Positions 27,001-42,000 of a stretch of DNA of 64,000 bases are shown here, in pieces. The DNA is taken from positions 5,382,001-5,446,000 of the forward strand of contig NC_089274.1 of assembly GCF_963678975.1 (NCBI RefSeq), given 5' to 3'. The position numbers were made by a program, and so were the translations under genes. The notes below the pieces were generated by a model. The model was given only the letters and a program-made list of their open reading frames with translations, was not told the DNA's origin and searched no databases. The stretch comes from Dysidea avara (taxonomy: Eukaryota > Porifera > Demospongiae > Dictyoceratida > Dysideidae). Position 1 is the stretch's first letter; the number at the start of each line of letters is the position of its first letter.

Positions 27001-30000
27001 TTACTAAGGAACGCTCAACTTGCAATATAGTTAAACCCACAAATGCATGAAGAGAAGTATAGCTTGGTTAACGTGTTTTCAAAGAAAACTATTCAGCCCT
27101 GGTTTTCATACACATACTAGCTGGACACGCCCTCAATTCTAACTCAAAGTGCTACGCTATTCCTAGTAACTCAGGAAGCTGGTAGTGTAGTTTTGTCATT
27201 TTTAAACACCCATAGAACCCACAACAAAACGTTCACAAAGTTTTAGAAAGCTGCCATGCCTAAACTGCCTTAGAGCAAGAGCAAAACTTACCTGACTATA
27301 TAGGCACTTAATACCGTACACTGGGAAACTTTGACGAATCAAAGTGAATTCGTCAAAATTTATTTCGTCAACATAAAATAAGTGCCCAGGTTCTTATTGG
27401 TGATTTCAAACAATTTGTCAAAGTTTATTTCATCAACTTTGCCTAAGAGCAGATTCATCAAAGTTTACCCTCGTCAAAGTTTGCCGGTGTACAGTATAGT
27501 TCTTATGCTGCCTCCATTTCTAACACATAGACTGCTTTTGACACAAAACCATTAGCTCACATGGGTGCAGACAGACACACATGTACACGCATGTACGTTT
27601 CTTTCTGGAAACAATTATAGTAAACCAGGCGTGCGCCCTTGACAGCCTGCAGTGCCAGGTGCACGCCTGCAAATTGCACGGGGAACAGTAGGGAAGAACA
27701 ATCACACCTTGGGCCAAGATGGCAAGCTCTAACCACAGATATGGTAATTATAACAAAAACCATAATCAGTCGAAAGGCACCTAGACATTTTTATTGCAAT
27801 ATGTATCTGCTGGTATAGGCTGTAGCTATAATTGTTTAAATAATTTCTTCCATACATGCATGCATAAAGTTATAGACTTTAGCAAAAAAAAATCAAGCAA
27901 GTTATGAATATAAAGCAGTTGTATCCCAGTAACATATTTTAATTACCACTCAAGTCTGAGACTATGGGTGATAACCTACGATAATACCCTCAAATAAATT
28001 CAATTGAGTTATTGTACTAAAATCTTTAGGCAAAATAATCAATATCATCAATATTTTTGATTTAGTCTAGATGCGCCAGTTAGGAAAGAGAGATTTTAAT
28101 TTCCAATGGTGATGGTATTCGAGACTTCTTGCTTTGTGATGGAAACGGGGAAAAACATTTAGTCTCAAAACATTGCATCAGGTGTTTTCGCATTTCTTTT
28201 TGATCATAACAAAGAGTGGCGGGGTCATCTCCAAACATTAGTGATACGCAAAATGCAATTGCAAAGCAGCCACAGTCTTTGTTTCCCTTTTGAAGTTGAA
28301 CTTATGGAATTTTCACAATCCGGTTCCCATATAATGAATGCAGTTGCTCGGCAAGAGTTGAGTTGATGCTTTTAGGTTGAAGAGAATCGTACAAATAAAC
28401 TACGTTATCTCTGATGTGCGATAATGCCCAATGCTCACAAAAGTTGTGAAAAAAGAAAGACTTCTCTTCTGCTTCTTTTATCAATTCTGGTCGTGCATTG
28501 TTTAATATTCGTAAGCAGCATGAAGCTGCACGCTAGCAACTGACCAAGGTAGGAGACTGAGTAGCAATGCACTACCTGCTTTTATATGCAACGCTGGGCA
28601 TACTTGTAAGACTAGCTTTAAAACCAGTACAACTGGATAGTGGACTGGTATTACCAATTGTAAAATACCAACACCTTTCAAGGACACAGAGAAATATTTT
28701 TAGCTAATACCAACACCTTTCTCTACCAGACATGTCAACTAGCATTCAAGGAGTAAACAGGAAACTGAGAAATATTTTTAGCTCTAAACAAGGTGGAGTG
28801 TTAATAATGAAGTATTATTGTATGAAGTATTATTTTATGAAGTATTATTTTATGAAGTATTATTTTATGAAGTATTATTTTATGCCTACAACAATGTAGG
28901 GAATAATTAGTGCTTCTTTGAACAATATTTTGCCTACTACATTGTAGGGAACATTTAGTGCACCTTAGCACTAAATCTTTCCTACATATAAGGGCAAGAA
29001 ATAATATTTGAGTATAGTGCTTCATCCCACATGTATTATAGGGAAGATTTAGTGCTTAGTGGCACTAAATCTTGCCCATATATATAGGAACAAAAGTGCA
29101 TTTAGTGCCATTTTATCTGGACCCCCTGCAGATGTACTATTGGACATTTAATCCCTACTTCAGTCTATACCCATGACTGAATGTATAGTCTATGAAGTAC
29201 GTATGTATATGTGAATGCTATAAAGAATGCAATTTTTTTGCTTATCAACCTCTTCATTTCGTTTATTATATCCATTGTGCATGAATTACAGTAATTTGTT
29301 GAGTTTTAAGATAGCAATTGCCTTATTTACTTTCTGAAAATTACTAAAAGGTATTGACACCTGCATGTTTACATACATGTATATACCATGCTGGAGATCA
29401 TTGAGAAGAACAGATGAGCTCTTGAATACTACTATATGTGTTAAAACAAACTTTATTTGTATTCATTGTGCAATGTAACCTCCTTTCTATGCAGTCAGGT
29501 TGTTACAGCAGTTTATAAGTTGTAAGTTCACTTTAATTGATCAAGTTTTTCTGATTGCTTCTCTTATACAGCTGAAACATGAAATTGAAGTGTTTGATTG
29601 GAGTAAAGGAAGAGAAATGGGTCAAGGGTATCTCAAAGAAAAGATAATGGAAAAATTTGACAAGATGACACATGTTAGTAGACCAGTATAATTATGTGCA
29701 TTACAAACCTGCACATAAAGTTCACCGAGATCATTAGGTCCTAAAGAGGCCGAAATACTGAAATTCTACTGTATATAAAATAGGTGACCCTTTACATGGA
29801 ACCTAATTTGTATGCAGGTTTTACTGTTGATCAACATTGTTTACACAGTTTTACTTTGTGTCATTGGAACCATTATTATAATTTCATTGCTGAGGTCATC
29901 ATGCATGCCATATATTTATATATTTTTTTATTTTTATGTGAAACATTCTGCTATCACGTTGCTTTATTTAGTTTCTGAAAAGTGGTGAACTTCTAAAGCA

Positions 30001-33000
30001 AGCCCACTGGATATCTTCATACACTTATCCAGAAAAGTTGCCACTACCATTCATACTTGGAGCTGTTCATGGGGTAAGTAAGGTAGCACTATATACATAT
30101 GTGTATATTGTGTAGACTGTGCAGAGCAAGAGTTCATAATGTTTGTCCCCATACAAATATTATAAACTCTGACTTGTGCAGAGGTATATACAGTAGCCAG
30201 GGATAGGAGAAGGGTATTTACCTCCCATCAGTTTTCACTGCTCTATTTGGGGTGCTCTTATATTTTTGAATACTGTGTTCTATCAGGAGCTCATCGAATC
30301 CTATGGACAAGGGAGCGTGTAACTCCATACACTACCTATACTACAGGCGATATTCAAACATAGTGTCCAGTGTTACTATGTATATAATTGGTTTCATCAT
30401 TTTTATGTGCAACAAGGATACACCGAATGGGCTGCTACTCCATTGTCTTGTGTAAAACTACTTTGTTGTCGAGTCAAAGGTAGAGCTTGGAATAGTCAAG
30501 TGGAGTAATTTAGTTTGATTGTACGTGATTAGTGACTGTAGAAAGACTGTCCTGCTAAGCCTGTGCTACTATTCCTCTGCCGTACCATTGAACTTCGTTT
30601 CCATAGCTTCGCTTCGTTGCAGCAGAAGCATGACGTATTTGAGCATGCGCCTTTCATAATATCCTAATTGGGAAATTACTTATAGTACACGGCAGTCATG
30701 TTTGAATTTCGCTTTTTACGAAGTTACATGCTCCCTTGTCCATAGGATTCGATGTGCTCCTGGTTCTATTACGTATGCTAATGTTTTTGATAGATTTTAT
30801 TCTATATCAAGGCACAGTAATCAGTTATGGTTACTAGGTCATTAATAGAGTAATACATATACTGGACTTAGAAAACCAGCCGAGAATTTTGTAACTAGCA
30901 TAAACGAATTCCATTGATTGCATTATACTCATAGGTACTGGCTGGTTTTTTTTTTGTTTGTTTGTTTTTGTTTTTTTACTGTGACATTTTCTTTCTTGAT
31001 TACAAAACTAATCAATCTTCGTTTATTGCCCATAGGATCCAATGCTTGAGTATCCCCAAATAGAGATCACCACTTTTAACTGTGACATCATTATGTAAAA
31101 TGTTTATTAAATGACTTTGCATTAAAGCATATGTATATACAGAGGAGCATACTGTATTTTAAAATTGAGACTGCACAGGGGTGTACTTGATCACTGTAGA
31201 AAATTTAGAATTTACAGATCATAGAAAGTAGTAGTGAAACAAGGGAGGTTACACACACCTACAGCTATACTAGTGAACATTTAATTCCTAATTCAGTCTA
31301 TAATCATGACTGAATTAGGAATGAAATGCCCACTACTATAGAGGTTATCCGTTTACGTCATTTAAAGTTAGTAACGGTTACTAGACACTATGTTTTTGAG
31401 GCAAAAATCAATGGAACCCATGCGAGAAAATGAAACATTTTGCAATTGTGCACAATGCGAGAAAATGAAACGTTTTGCAATTGTGCACAATTGAAGAAAG
31501 ACTTGGGGAAAATCGCTATACTGAGTAAGTTACTTTTATTAATAGCCAATTGAAGAGTGGGAATAAAGGAGACTGGATTAGTTCAGTGGTACAAACCAGC
31601 GAGCAGCTGGAGTTTAATAATAGCCCTGTTTCTTCCAGCTCCGAAGCAATATTACTAAGCAACGAATAACATAACAAATGCACCACAGCTTTCTCATTTT
31701 CACCAGCGTTCTTCGGCTTGACACGAAGATAGCCTGTAAGTATACGGAAAATATTCAGTGTGACATCAAACAGATAACCTCTATACTTGGAGGAATAATT
31801 GTCTGTGGTGACCTCCCTAGCTTCACCTTTTATTCTATTTGTTTAAGTAGGGATCACCCTGAATGTGATGCACGCCGCCTTTAATAGTCATCCTAGAGAC
31901 ATCTTATCTGACAAAATCACTTTTATGGAATAATCATACAGTACAATAGTACTGTATAGTATGGACCACAAAGGCTTGGGCATGGCACATGAAAAAGCAT
32001 CACCCAAAACCCAGCCTCACTTTTCCCTGATGACAATGAGGTAGTATTGGTATAAAGCTAAGCCCTCAAAATGCTTTCAACAGGTTGCTATGGAATTTTT
32101 AAAAATGATTAAATGGAATTTTCTAGTGACTGACTGACTGACTGACTGACTGAGTACCTGACTGAGTACCTGACTGAGTACCTGACTGATGCCTTCAGAC
32201 AAGAGTAACTCGATAACGGCTAAGGCTACGGGCTTGATTTTTCATTGTTCGACGTCGCTTCGGCCAGACATGTGCCTTTTGGCATACCACAGTACGTACA
32301 ATGCATTCTTAATGGACTCACCAGTCTCCTCCTTTGTGTCCCATTCATCTTTGCTGACAGCGAAAGGTGTTGATTTGGTGGTAGCACATGATGGCTTCCC
32401 TTCATAATGTATATTATCCGTATTTTTCATAGTGACTACTCTGATTGCAGAGGTGCTTTTCAAACAGTTCTTGATTCATATTGCTTGGTAACGGGTTGAA
32501 CATAACTGAGAACGAAGCGTAATGGATACTTTACTTTTCAGACGATAACTGATAGCTGGGGTGTGCGACGCCATTTGATGTGGTATGTGCGTGGATTCAC
32601 CAGTCATAATAATTTTATTTTACAAAAAAGTTAGCAAACAAGTACACACAAAAAATGGAATTTTCAACTAGAGTAGGGACCATAGCACATAGATAAAAAA
32701 TACTGAAACAAGGTGGAGTAATGCACAACATTAAATCACAGTAAAACAATAAAAAGTGTTATATCCCTACTGTGCTTAAGATACCATAATGGAAATGCAC
32801 AGTAGCGATATAACACTTTTTATTGTTTTACTGTGATTTAATATTGTGCACTACTCCATCTCTTTTTTTCGATGTGCTATGGTCCCTACTCTAGTTGAAA
32901 ATTTGTGCACTTGTGTTAGTCCATCTAACACCAAATACAGCATTAAAAACAAGAAAACACTTACAGACAGCCAGATATAGAAAAATTTTAAAAATCACCG

Positions 33001-36000
33001 AAACTCAAATTTTCATCTGCCTGCCAGCCAGCCTAGCCTAGCCTAGCCTAGTCCAGCCCAGCTCAGCCAGACTGTATATAGTTGCAAGGCTGGAGGACAA
33101 ACGGAGTACCATATAACTACCATTTTACACCACAATAGCAAACTCACCAGTGAGATACCTTTTGGGGTTCCGACAAGTGTGTGCCCTCTGTGCTTCTCTT
33201 TCCTTTTATCTTTAATCAGGTAGGTCACCATCTTCATGCAATGAAACCATATCGAGGCATTTATTTTATTAACACCTTCCTTGAGCAGTGTATTTAGCTG
33301 GTTACCTGTAACCATAGATCATATATACCCCTGTAACTTCACGAAAGGTCGAAGGTCAGGACACAACCATTAACAATCTTGGTTGATTAAGGGTGCTCTG
33401 TACAGTTGCGCGTATGGCTTCCCGTAAATTATATTTTCTCCTGTAACTTACGAATGGATTGAACTATTCTGCTAAACTCTTTTTATTTGCAATAAGCTAT
33501 CACTACTGCACATTTTAGTTCAAATCCCATGTCTTAACTCACTGTAGAAGGTGAGTTATAAATTTTCGCTTCAAACTAGAACTAGTCCCACGGTTTATGC
33601 CCTAGAGACTTGATTCTTTAAAAATACATTATTGAAAACTGTACAAACAAACGTGCGTTTCTATTTTTGTTCTCTGGCTTCTCGGTCATCAGATACTCTT
33701 CTTCCGCTTTTGTGCTGGCACTAATCAGTCTTCTTTACCTCCACGCCATTCTTCGCCAGAAGGAGCTATCAAAAAATGACAAACGCTCTTTTAATGCATA
33801 AATACCATGCTTGCCCATCTGAAATTTTCGTGCCTATCGGGTCTAAAATGACGAACTAGTTCTAATTTTAGTATCAAAGTGTAGAAACTGAGGCGCCCGC
33901 AGCTGTTCTGTGGCCACAGTTATTGTTTCTTAATTGCGTAACCCGAAGATAGTCGGTAAATTACGGATCGCTATATTCATTAGACCACGATGAAGAAGAT
34001 ACAACACTTACTTCGCTTCCTTCATGTATATCGCTCTTCTTTCTTCGTTTGTGGCAGGTTATTTCATCATAAAAGACATTTTCTTGTTGGGCGCGCCACG
34101 CGATAACAAGCCACAGACTAATTAGATAATTACTGGTGACCATGGGAATCCATTAGTAAACTCCAGCTGTGCTAACCTCAGAAGCCATACACGTAACTGT
34201 ACAGAGCACCCTTAATAATGATTGAGTGTGGAGACCATGAGTTCTCTATTTGCTTGATCACAATGACCATGCACACCCCCTTAATTGGTCTAGCTGTAGT
34301 TATTATGCTAGCACAGTGAAATATGAAATAGTGGCTAGTGTTGCACCAATATGCATTTTTTTCACATTTACCGATACCATTTATTTGCCTATTCCTGTAA
34401 CCGATATGCTGATATTCTTCAGAACAGGGGAGGAGAAACAGAAAATCACATAAAGTTTATGTGTGAAATTGTAATGTAATCAAATGTAATTAATTGCGTG
34501 GGCAGCCATTTTAAAAATATATATATATTAAATTTTGTTTTGCAATGTTTGCTAAAATTTTACCAGTAACCCCTTTCATGGAAAAAGAAGCCAAGTAGTT
34601 ATAGAACAGCAAAGCCAGTTTACTAACAGTGTTTTTAGTGGGATTCCAGACCCTTTGTGTGATCGACTAATTGCATGGGTGGACGATAAATATACACAGC
34701 CTACAGCCATACTTTCGCAAAGAAACAAGCCTAAGCAGTTACAGCAATAAATGTTGTACCACTAAGGCCAGGCAAACTTTGATTAAATGTTTCTCATCCC
34801 CGCCCACATCCCTTTTTACCCCACTGCCTTTAATTTCATTATTGCTGTTATCAATCATGTGCACACGTATTTTGATGCTAAGAAGGCTATCATTTAACAG
34901 TACAGTAAATGTCACTTGCATCTCAGAAACGGTGATAAAATGTATAGGTACTAGTTCTTAAAAGGCTTTAGCTAACCTGTATAGATACAGTAGCTTGATT
35001 TGGAGTATTTTCTTTACAATGAATAATGAAAAATGACCTCCCGCCTGCATGGAAATTTGAATTTTTGTGGATGAGAAACAAGTAATGAAGTTTGCCTGGC
35101 CAAACTGCTGTATTTATTGCTTTTTTGAAATTTCACCTGTTCATTGCTATCTATAATGGTTGGTTGTGGGTTTCGGTTAATTGGCAAATTATTTCAGCTT
35201 TGTAACCGATGCCGATACTTGTAAAATTAGCTAATATCAGCTGTTACCGATAATTCAGCCGTTTATCAGTGCAACACTAATAGTCACACATCCCTGGTAG
35301 TCAAAGGCAGATACTCTAATACAGCAGTCACCCCAATAGAATGATCACACATGTACAGCTGTATGCTATATACTATAGCAAAAAAACTAACAAATTAGTA
35401 AATTATTAATTTAAAAATAAAGTATAGATTTAATCGTTAAAACAAGATGGTATACAGCGTAGCTGAGAGGGAGATCCCTACTTTGGCATTGAACAAAATA
35501 CCAGTGCCTACAGCTGTGCAGACAAAATTTGCACCAATTGTTCATCTGTTCACTAGCTATCACTGAGTGGGTGTATACATTTCTGATACCCAAAATTTGC
35601 CCTGTTTTGAGCAGCTTTTTCGAGCGGGTAATAATATCACAGGTGGTAGTAATAGGGTGGGAGGGTGGGGGTGGACGGTGGTCTTAATATACGGGTATAA
35701 AATGAAGTAAGAAGACGATTGGAATCCAGAGGCCAAGTTTGGGCTCTCCATGGCCCTCAAATTACTCCAAATTGACTGAAAACACTATTGGCGAGTTCTG
35801 TGTGAAGTCCCAGCTCACTACACACCATTATCACAAAGCCATTGCCATTTAATGGTGCCAATCTCACACTCGTGGCTTTGACAGGGTCGGAAGAAAGCTG
35901 CTACAGAAACCAGACTTGTCAGTGCTGAAGGAAGTACAGTGTGAAATATGATAGTGTATTAGACCAGCAATCCATTTCTGGTAAAATCGTAAGTTTGATT

Positions 36001-39000
36001 TTGTGTGTGTGGAAGCCTTGTTATGTGAAATCCGGTCACAATTATGCAAACTAGTCGGATTTTCGCTCAGCAGGTCACATTTTATAATGATTAGCTACAT
36101 ACAAGAGGAGCTAATTGAGTTCAACAGAGCCTTGTAATTCTTGTAACTAACAAAAAGGTAGAAAAACATTGTCACCTGTGCTCCATTGAATCCTAGACTT
36201 GTGTGCCTAAGGTTACGGGATACTGTAAACCCCACATGTACACTATCGATCATTTTTCATGATTAGGGGTTTGATTTTTCTTAATGCATTGTTATCAAAT
36301 ATTTATGCATTCTTAACTTCTCATAAATCGACATGGAATTCAAATGTTGTTATGGAAACATGAGTTGTCCCCATGCCAAACAGTGAAAACTGTGAACCAA
36401 AAATCAGACTAATGAAGAACCATGAGAACTTACTAACAATTCTAAGGTTTGAAGAACATCACTTGTGAGGGACTGACAAGAGGATTTGTGAATAATGTGT
36501 ATAGTTGCTGAAATATGACTACAATATGGCCTAAAGCAAGACACTGTGGTCACAAAATTAATTTTTAAATTGATATCACAAGCACTAGAAACATTATTTC
36601 TAACAAATGGCTCCGTCAGGACCTAGACAAGAAGCCAGACTAGTAGTCTGTTTATACAAAATGTTAACAACTAGTTTGACAGTCCTGATTTTTGGTTCAG
36701 GAAAATATCGCCATTAGTCAGCAAAACTACGCATGCGCTTACAGGTGCGCCAGTTGCTAAGTGTGTTGTATCTATGTTATCTTGTACTGTTACGTGTGTT
36801 TTCTTGTACCTTGTAACTGTCCAGTCAGCACGCTATTATTCTCCCAACAATTTAAGCCTGTTACCAGCTGATACAAAACACAACAACACCAAGCCTGCCT
36901 TAATTACGTAATAAAATTTTTGTTTGACAGTCGCTCACTATCCCGTAACCTTAACAAGACCTTGTTCCCTGGTAAAATGCAGGCAAGACACAACAAGCAA
37001 AATGTGTGCATATCGAGGGTAAGTCGTGTCTTCTCGCAATTGTACTTTTTAGAGGTGACACGAGTTGCCCTCAATATGCACACATTTTGCTTGTTGTGTC
37101 TTACCCACATTTTACCAGGGAACAAGGTCTTGTTAAGCACACAAGTCTAGGATTCAATGGAGCACAGGCAACAATGTTTTTCTACCTTTTTGTTAACTAC
37201 AAGAATTACAAGGCTCTGTTGAACTCAATTAGCTCTTCTTGTATGTAGCTATTCTGAGCCACATACGTTACAGCTCAGCTCCAAGGTAATACCACCATTG
37301 GTATTGATTCCAGTAACAATACTGCGATCATTATTCAACAAACAATTGACCAATAAGCTTAGTTTGAGATTATAAAATTAATACTATAAGAACTACCTAT
37401 AACAGATCAGTCATCAGATACACACATACGTACTTGTTAGATAAAAGATGTCAGATCGATACAATATCGGTAGATTGGTAATAAATTCCTTGGTATTAGT
37501 AAGTTTTATTGGTCAATTGTTAATTGAATAATGATCACAGTATTGTTACTGGAATCAATACCAACGGTGGTGTGGACACCACTCAGCAACCACAAATACT
37601 TTAAATTCTCCCGAGGACCTCTTGCAGAGCTCAAAATAACAGCCTGTCACCTGTCATTTTCTGACCCAAAAGCCACAATGACCGATCAAATTAAAAATTG
37701 TCTGACATTAGATGAAATAAGCACTTAAAAATACACTGTGTATGTAAATATGTACTAGTGGCCGACCATGTTGCATGTTGGCCTGTCATTTTGACAGATC
37801 AAGTAAGACACCTTATATTGAGCACTGCCTCTGGTAAGTTTAAGGGACTAAGCTATAGGAAATAAACCAGTAAACTCATGTGCATTTGTATGACTTCCTC
37901 AAGTTTTTAATTGGCATTTGGCAAAGAATTAGTGGTATACTTTAGTGGATAAGTTTAGAATGTTTGAAAACACAGTGATTAGAAAGATCAGCATTGAATC
38001 AGTAGCTTCTACAGAAAGTCGGTTCAACTGATTTTGCTTAAATTGTCCAGATCGGTACATCTCCAGTACTGTTTCTAAACTTGTATTGCAGCATGTAAGT
38101 AAACTCTTTATGGCTGTAACGTAATTTTATACAGACACGTGAGATGTGCACGAAACGTGGACACAATGCAAGTGGGCATGGGTGAACATTACCTTGGAGC
38201 TAAGCTGTACCGTATGGGCCACATATGTACTATAGTATGCCAAAAGGCACCTGTCTGGCTGAAGCAATGTTTAGCAGCGCAAAAATCAAGCCTGTAGCCA
38301 TAATCTACTTATGCTTGTCTGAAGGCATTAGTAAGTGAGTCAGCCAACGGAATATTCCACTAAATCTATTGTTTTAATTTCATAGCTAGGTTGCACTCAA
38401 TGCACTGAAAGTACTTTTGGGCTGGGTCATACCTTTCCAATACTGTCAAAATGCTGAGAAAGTACAGTTGATTTCAGGTGGCTTGTGAATGCAATTGAAC
38501 GATTTGCACACGTGATTGCTTGAACACATGAGCTGTTTCCTTTTAATCAAACTCCTTCTATTAATGCAACTACATTATTTGCCTTCTTAGATTGTTAGAT
38601 GATACCAGGGGCATACTGAGGTAGTTATTCAACACACTAAAGCACTGCATGTAAGCATTTGCATGACCACGTTTCAAAATCACGTGGCAAATTGTTCAAT
38701 GGCTTTCGCAAGCAACCCGAAATCGACGGTACATGTTGTGAGGCTGGCTATTTTGGTCAATGTTTTTTGTGAAAATGTGCAAACCTTCGTGATCCTTAAT
38801 ATATAATACTACAGTACAGTTTATGTATAGTTTACAACATGATTATTTTTTAGGCAAACAGTCTTCATCATTAATGCCTGAAGGAACTTCCTAAGATATA
38901 CAATACACCACTATGGGTTACAATGCAACAAGTTCTAGTAATCATAACTAATGGTGTTAGGGTAAGTCAATAATATAGAGTGTTGATTTTTGTGAATTGC

Positions 39001-42000
39001 AATATATAAAAATTATGAATTTTAAGTTTGATTATGGATCATAGCCATAAAAAGTGGTGGAACAAGGGAGGTACGTACTGTAGCTTACACCTGCAGATAT
39101 ACTAATAGACATTTAATCCCTAATTCAGTCATGTAGGTATTAAATGTCTACTAGGCGTAGATAACCTCCGTTGTTTCATGGCTATTAAATGTCTGCTAGT
39201 ATATCTGCAGGTGTAGACAACCTCCCTTGTTTCACTACATTTTATCATCCCTAAACATTATAATTTTTCCTTCAACTTGTTTGTTTACTGTTTGTAACAT
39301 AATTATGACTGGTGAACCAACACATACTGTATCAAAAGAAAGAATGGCACCATACTTAACGTTTTTGTCTGAACACACGTCCAAAATATCAATTACTGAA
39401 AAAGTAAAGTAGCCATTACACTTTGCTTTCAGCTATGCTCAGCAACTTCTGATACAAACATAGGGAAGCCATCATGTGCTAGCTACCACAAATTGACACC
39501 TTGTGCTGTCAGCAAGAAGAAATGGGTACAAGGGTAAGTCCATGATGTGTACATAATACATACTGCAGTATGCCAAAAGGCACCTATCAGACTGAAGTGA
39601 CGTCTAACAGTGAAAAATCAAGCCTGTATCCTTGTCTGAAGGCATCATGCAGGCAGTTAATTGGTCTATCAGTACAAAATTCTGTTAAATATTTTTTTAT
39701 TAAAGTTCTGTAGCAATTTATTGGAAGCGTTTTTGGTTGCTCTAAAGGCACTTTTGGGCTAACCAAAACATACTATTATTTTACTCTTTACATTATTGAA
39801 TGTTCTAATAAGGTGACTGTACTATTAGAGTATCTTGACCGCACACTTGCCACCCAAAGTTGTTTTCACATTATAACTCCATGGCATTTAATCCCGTTCT
39901 TCTATACCACTAAAAGGATTTCTTTCTGTGATGATTAATTCATGTGCACACTGATTTTCGACTCACCTAAGTGGTTTGCCTGGTAGGTGTCAAAACTAAT
40001 GAATTTTTTATTCACGAAACTGTTGTTACACATGTTTGGCTTTGCATTATAAATCACCAAAAAGCACTTCTACGAAGGTTAATCTATCCATCAATTTATT
40101 CTACAAAGCAGTTTTTGCTCTAGGCATGACAGTTGTTTTTGTGTAAATTGATCGTAACTTAATGAATGTTAATTGGATTCACATGAAATTTGGTACTGGG
40201 ATTTGTATTTAAGGCTCCTAAATTTCAGGTCAATCAGATTACACATTTGTGTTTTATAGTGATTTTTGTAAAATGAAGAGGCATGTATAAGTACATAGAA
40301 GAAACAAAACACTCACATAAAACCCTGAAACTTTGGTTGCTTGTATCTCAGGATTGATTGTGCTTCAAATTTGGTACACACCAGGGTGTGTAAATACATT
40401 CTATTGACATAAAGGATCACGCACCTACAAATGCGTAAAAATTTTCTTCCTGTTAATATACCCACAATGTGACATGCCAACTTCTTTGATCGTACAACCT
40501 ACTATCATGTGTCTTGATTATGCAGAGCATACATGGCTACCATTAAACAGCTCAGGGGCGAATCCAGGAGTTGGCAAGGAGAGGGGCACAAACAGACTAA
40601 GTTGTAAGTGGTTGGGGAGAGCCAGATTCTCTAGTACAGTGCTGCATTTTTGAAGCAACAAATAATCACCTCTTAGTAGTCTCTCACTGTTGATTTTTGC
40701 CTTTTTTGCCTTTACAGATGGTTGTGAAGTCTTAACAGTTATTTAGAAGGCTCTGAATGTCTTAAACAAATGCAACACGAAATATAATTTTAGAGGCGCT
40801 TAGTACGTACGAAGGTGCTGGGTGACAATTTCACTGTTAGTTTGACTTTGGTTCGCTTTGGTTTCAAGTGAATTTGTAATAAATGCTAGTAAATGTGCGT
40901 ATTTTCATGAGTTTCCTGGCCTGACAAAGTTTAGTAGCTATTTTAATCAGAAGTATGACTGGCTCCTCCACAAGGTGAGGAATGGGGGGGTGGGGGGCAT
41001 TTGCCCCAAATGCCGCATCCTGGATCTGCCATTGCAGCTGTCTTGGCAACACTTATGAAAACAAGTTCGAATCAAAGAATTTGAAAAAGACTGAGATACC
41101 CTAATAGAACAATTTCCTATTAAACTTTACTTCAATAGAGCAGTCAGGTATGCCACACTTTTTAAAATGTTTTATTCTATATACCTTTGGCCCCGTAAAT
41201 CTGGAAGCATTTTGTGTAAAACCTTCATGGGTTGTTTGGATTGAAACATGTTGCAAAATAAACTTTTACTAAATTGAGTACAATTGCAGAGTATCAAACA
41301 GTATGTAGTACTGTTTAACCCTTAAACCCTCATAATCCAGAAAACTGGATTTAAACTTAATAAATACGCATGCCTTGCACAAAGCGCTGTAGCTTTCAAA
41401 GTGTCCATCCTATGGCTATGCAATTTACGTCATTCTACTTGTGATGTAACAAGGATTAAAATGATACCTAGGGTTTTACCCTAACGCTAAACGGTGAGGC
41501 CAAAACTAGCCATGAAAATAACTTTTTGGTAAGGAAACACGCAAAACCTTTACATACCTTTATAAAATGGTTGATAACTCGATGGTAATTGCTCCTATCA
41601 CTTTGCAACAACTTCCATTCGATTCATCATGAAATTTTCTATCAGGCCATATATGACTCATGTGAGTAAACCTACAATCGAAATTATTAAACACATGGCA
41701 AGAAATTTGAAACACGGAGACGCGACTTGTTGCTGTTCATCGTTTCATAGCAAGTAAGCCACTGTAGTTACAGTGTTCATTTAACCTTCTCCAAGTAGCC
41801 CAGTGAATGCACTTTTAATCTCAGTGTATTTGTAGGCTGAGTTACCCCACCTAGTGTCACCATGCATGCCCATATTGTGTAAAGACGCATTTCCGAAAAG
41901 TTCTCAGCAGGTTTAAGGGTTAAGTAGGAATTGCACCTAAAATAATCCATGCCACCTATAATGCCGCCTTTAAAAATCATTCTGGAGACATCTTAGGTGA

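Larger units (their letters stand above)
31860..35540. repeat. Long dispersed repeat, copy 1, broken by three insertions
   Basis: Pieces at about 31860-31960, 32915-33386, 34216-34335 and 35280-35540 follow in order the sequence of 41930-42900. They are separated by an inserted block (about 31960-32915), the TTAA element (33391-34211) and the hAT-like element (34336-35279). A CCTAG-type minisatellite is at 33026-33062. Confidence 0.62.
36093..37250. repeat. Host hairpin split by two nested TTAA elements
   Basis: Arms 36093-36206 and 37137-37250 are inverted copies of 114 bases each. Rejoined, they meet at GTGTGC-TTAA-GCACAC, so the TTAA in the tip of the hairpin was the insertion site. Confidence 0.72.

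Noticed and set aside
31570..31640. Sequence like a tRNA A box (TAGTTCAGTGGT)
   Set aside because: No B-box match at the right distance and no stem complementarity that I could see.
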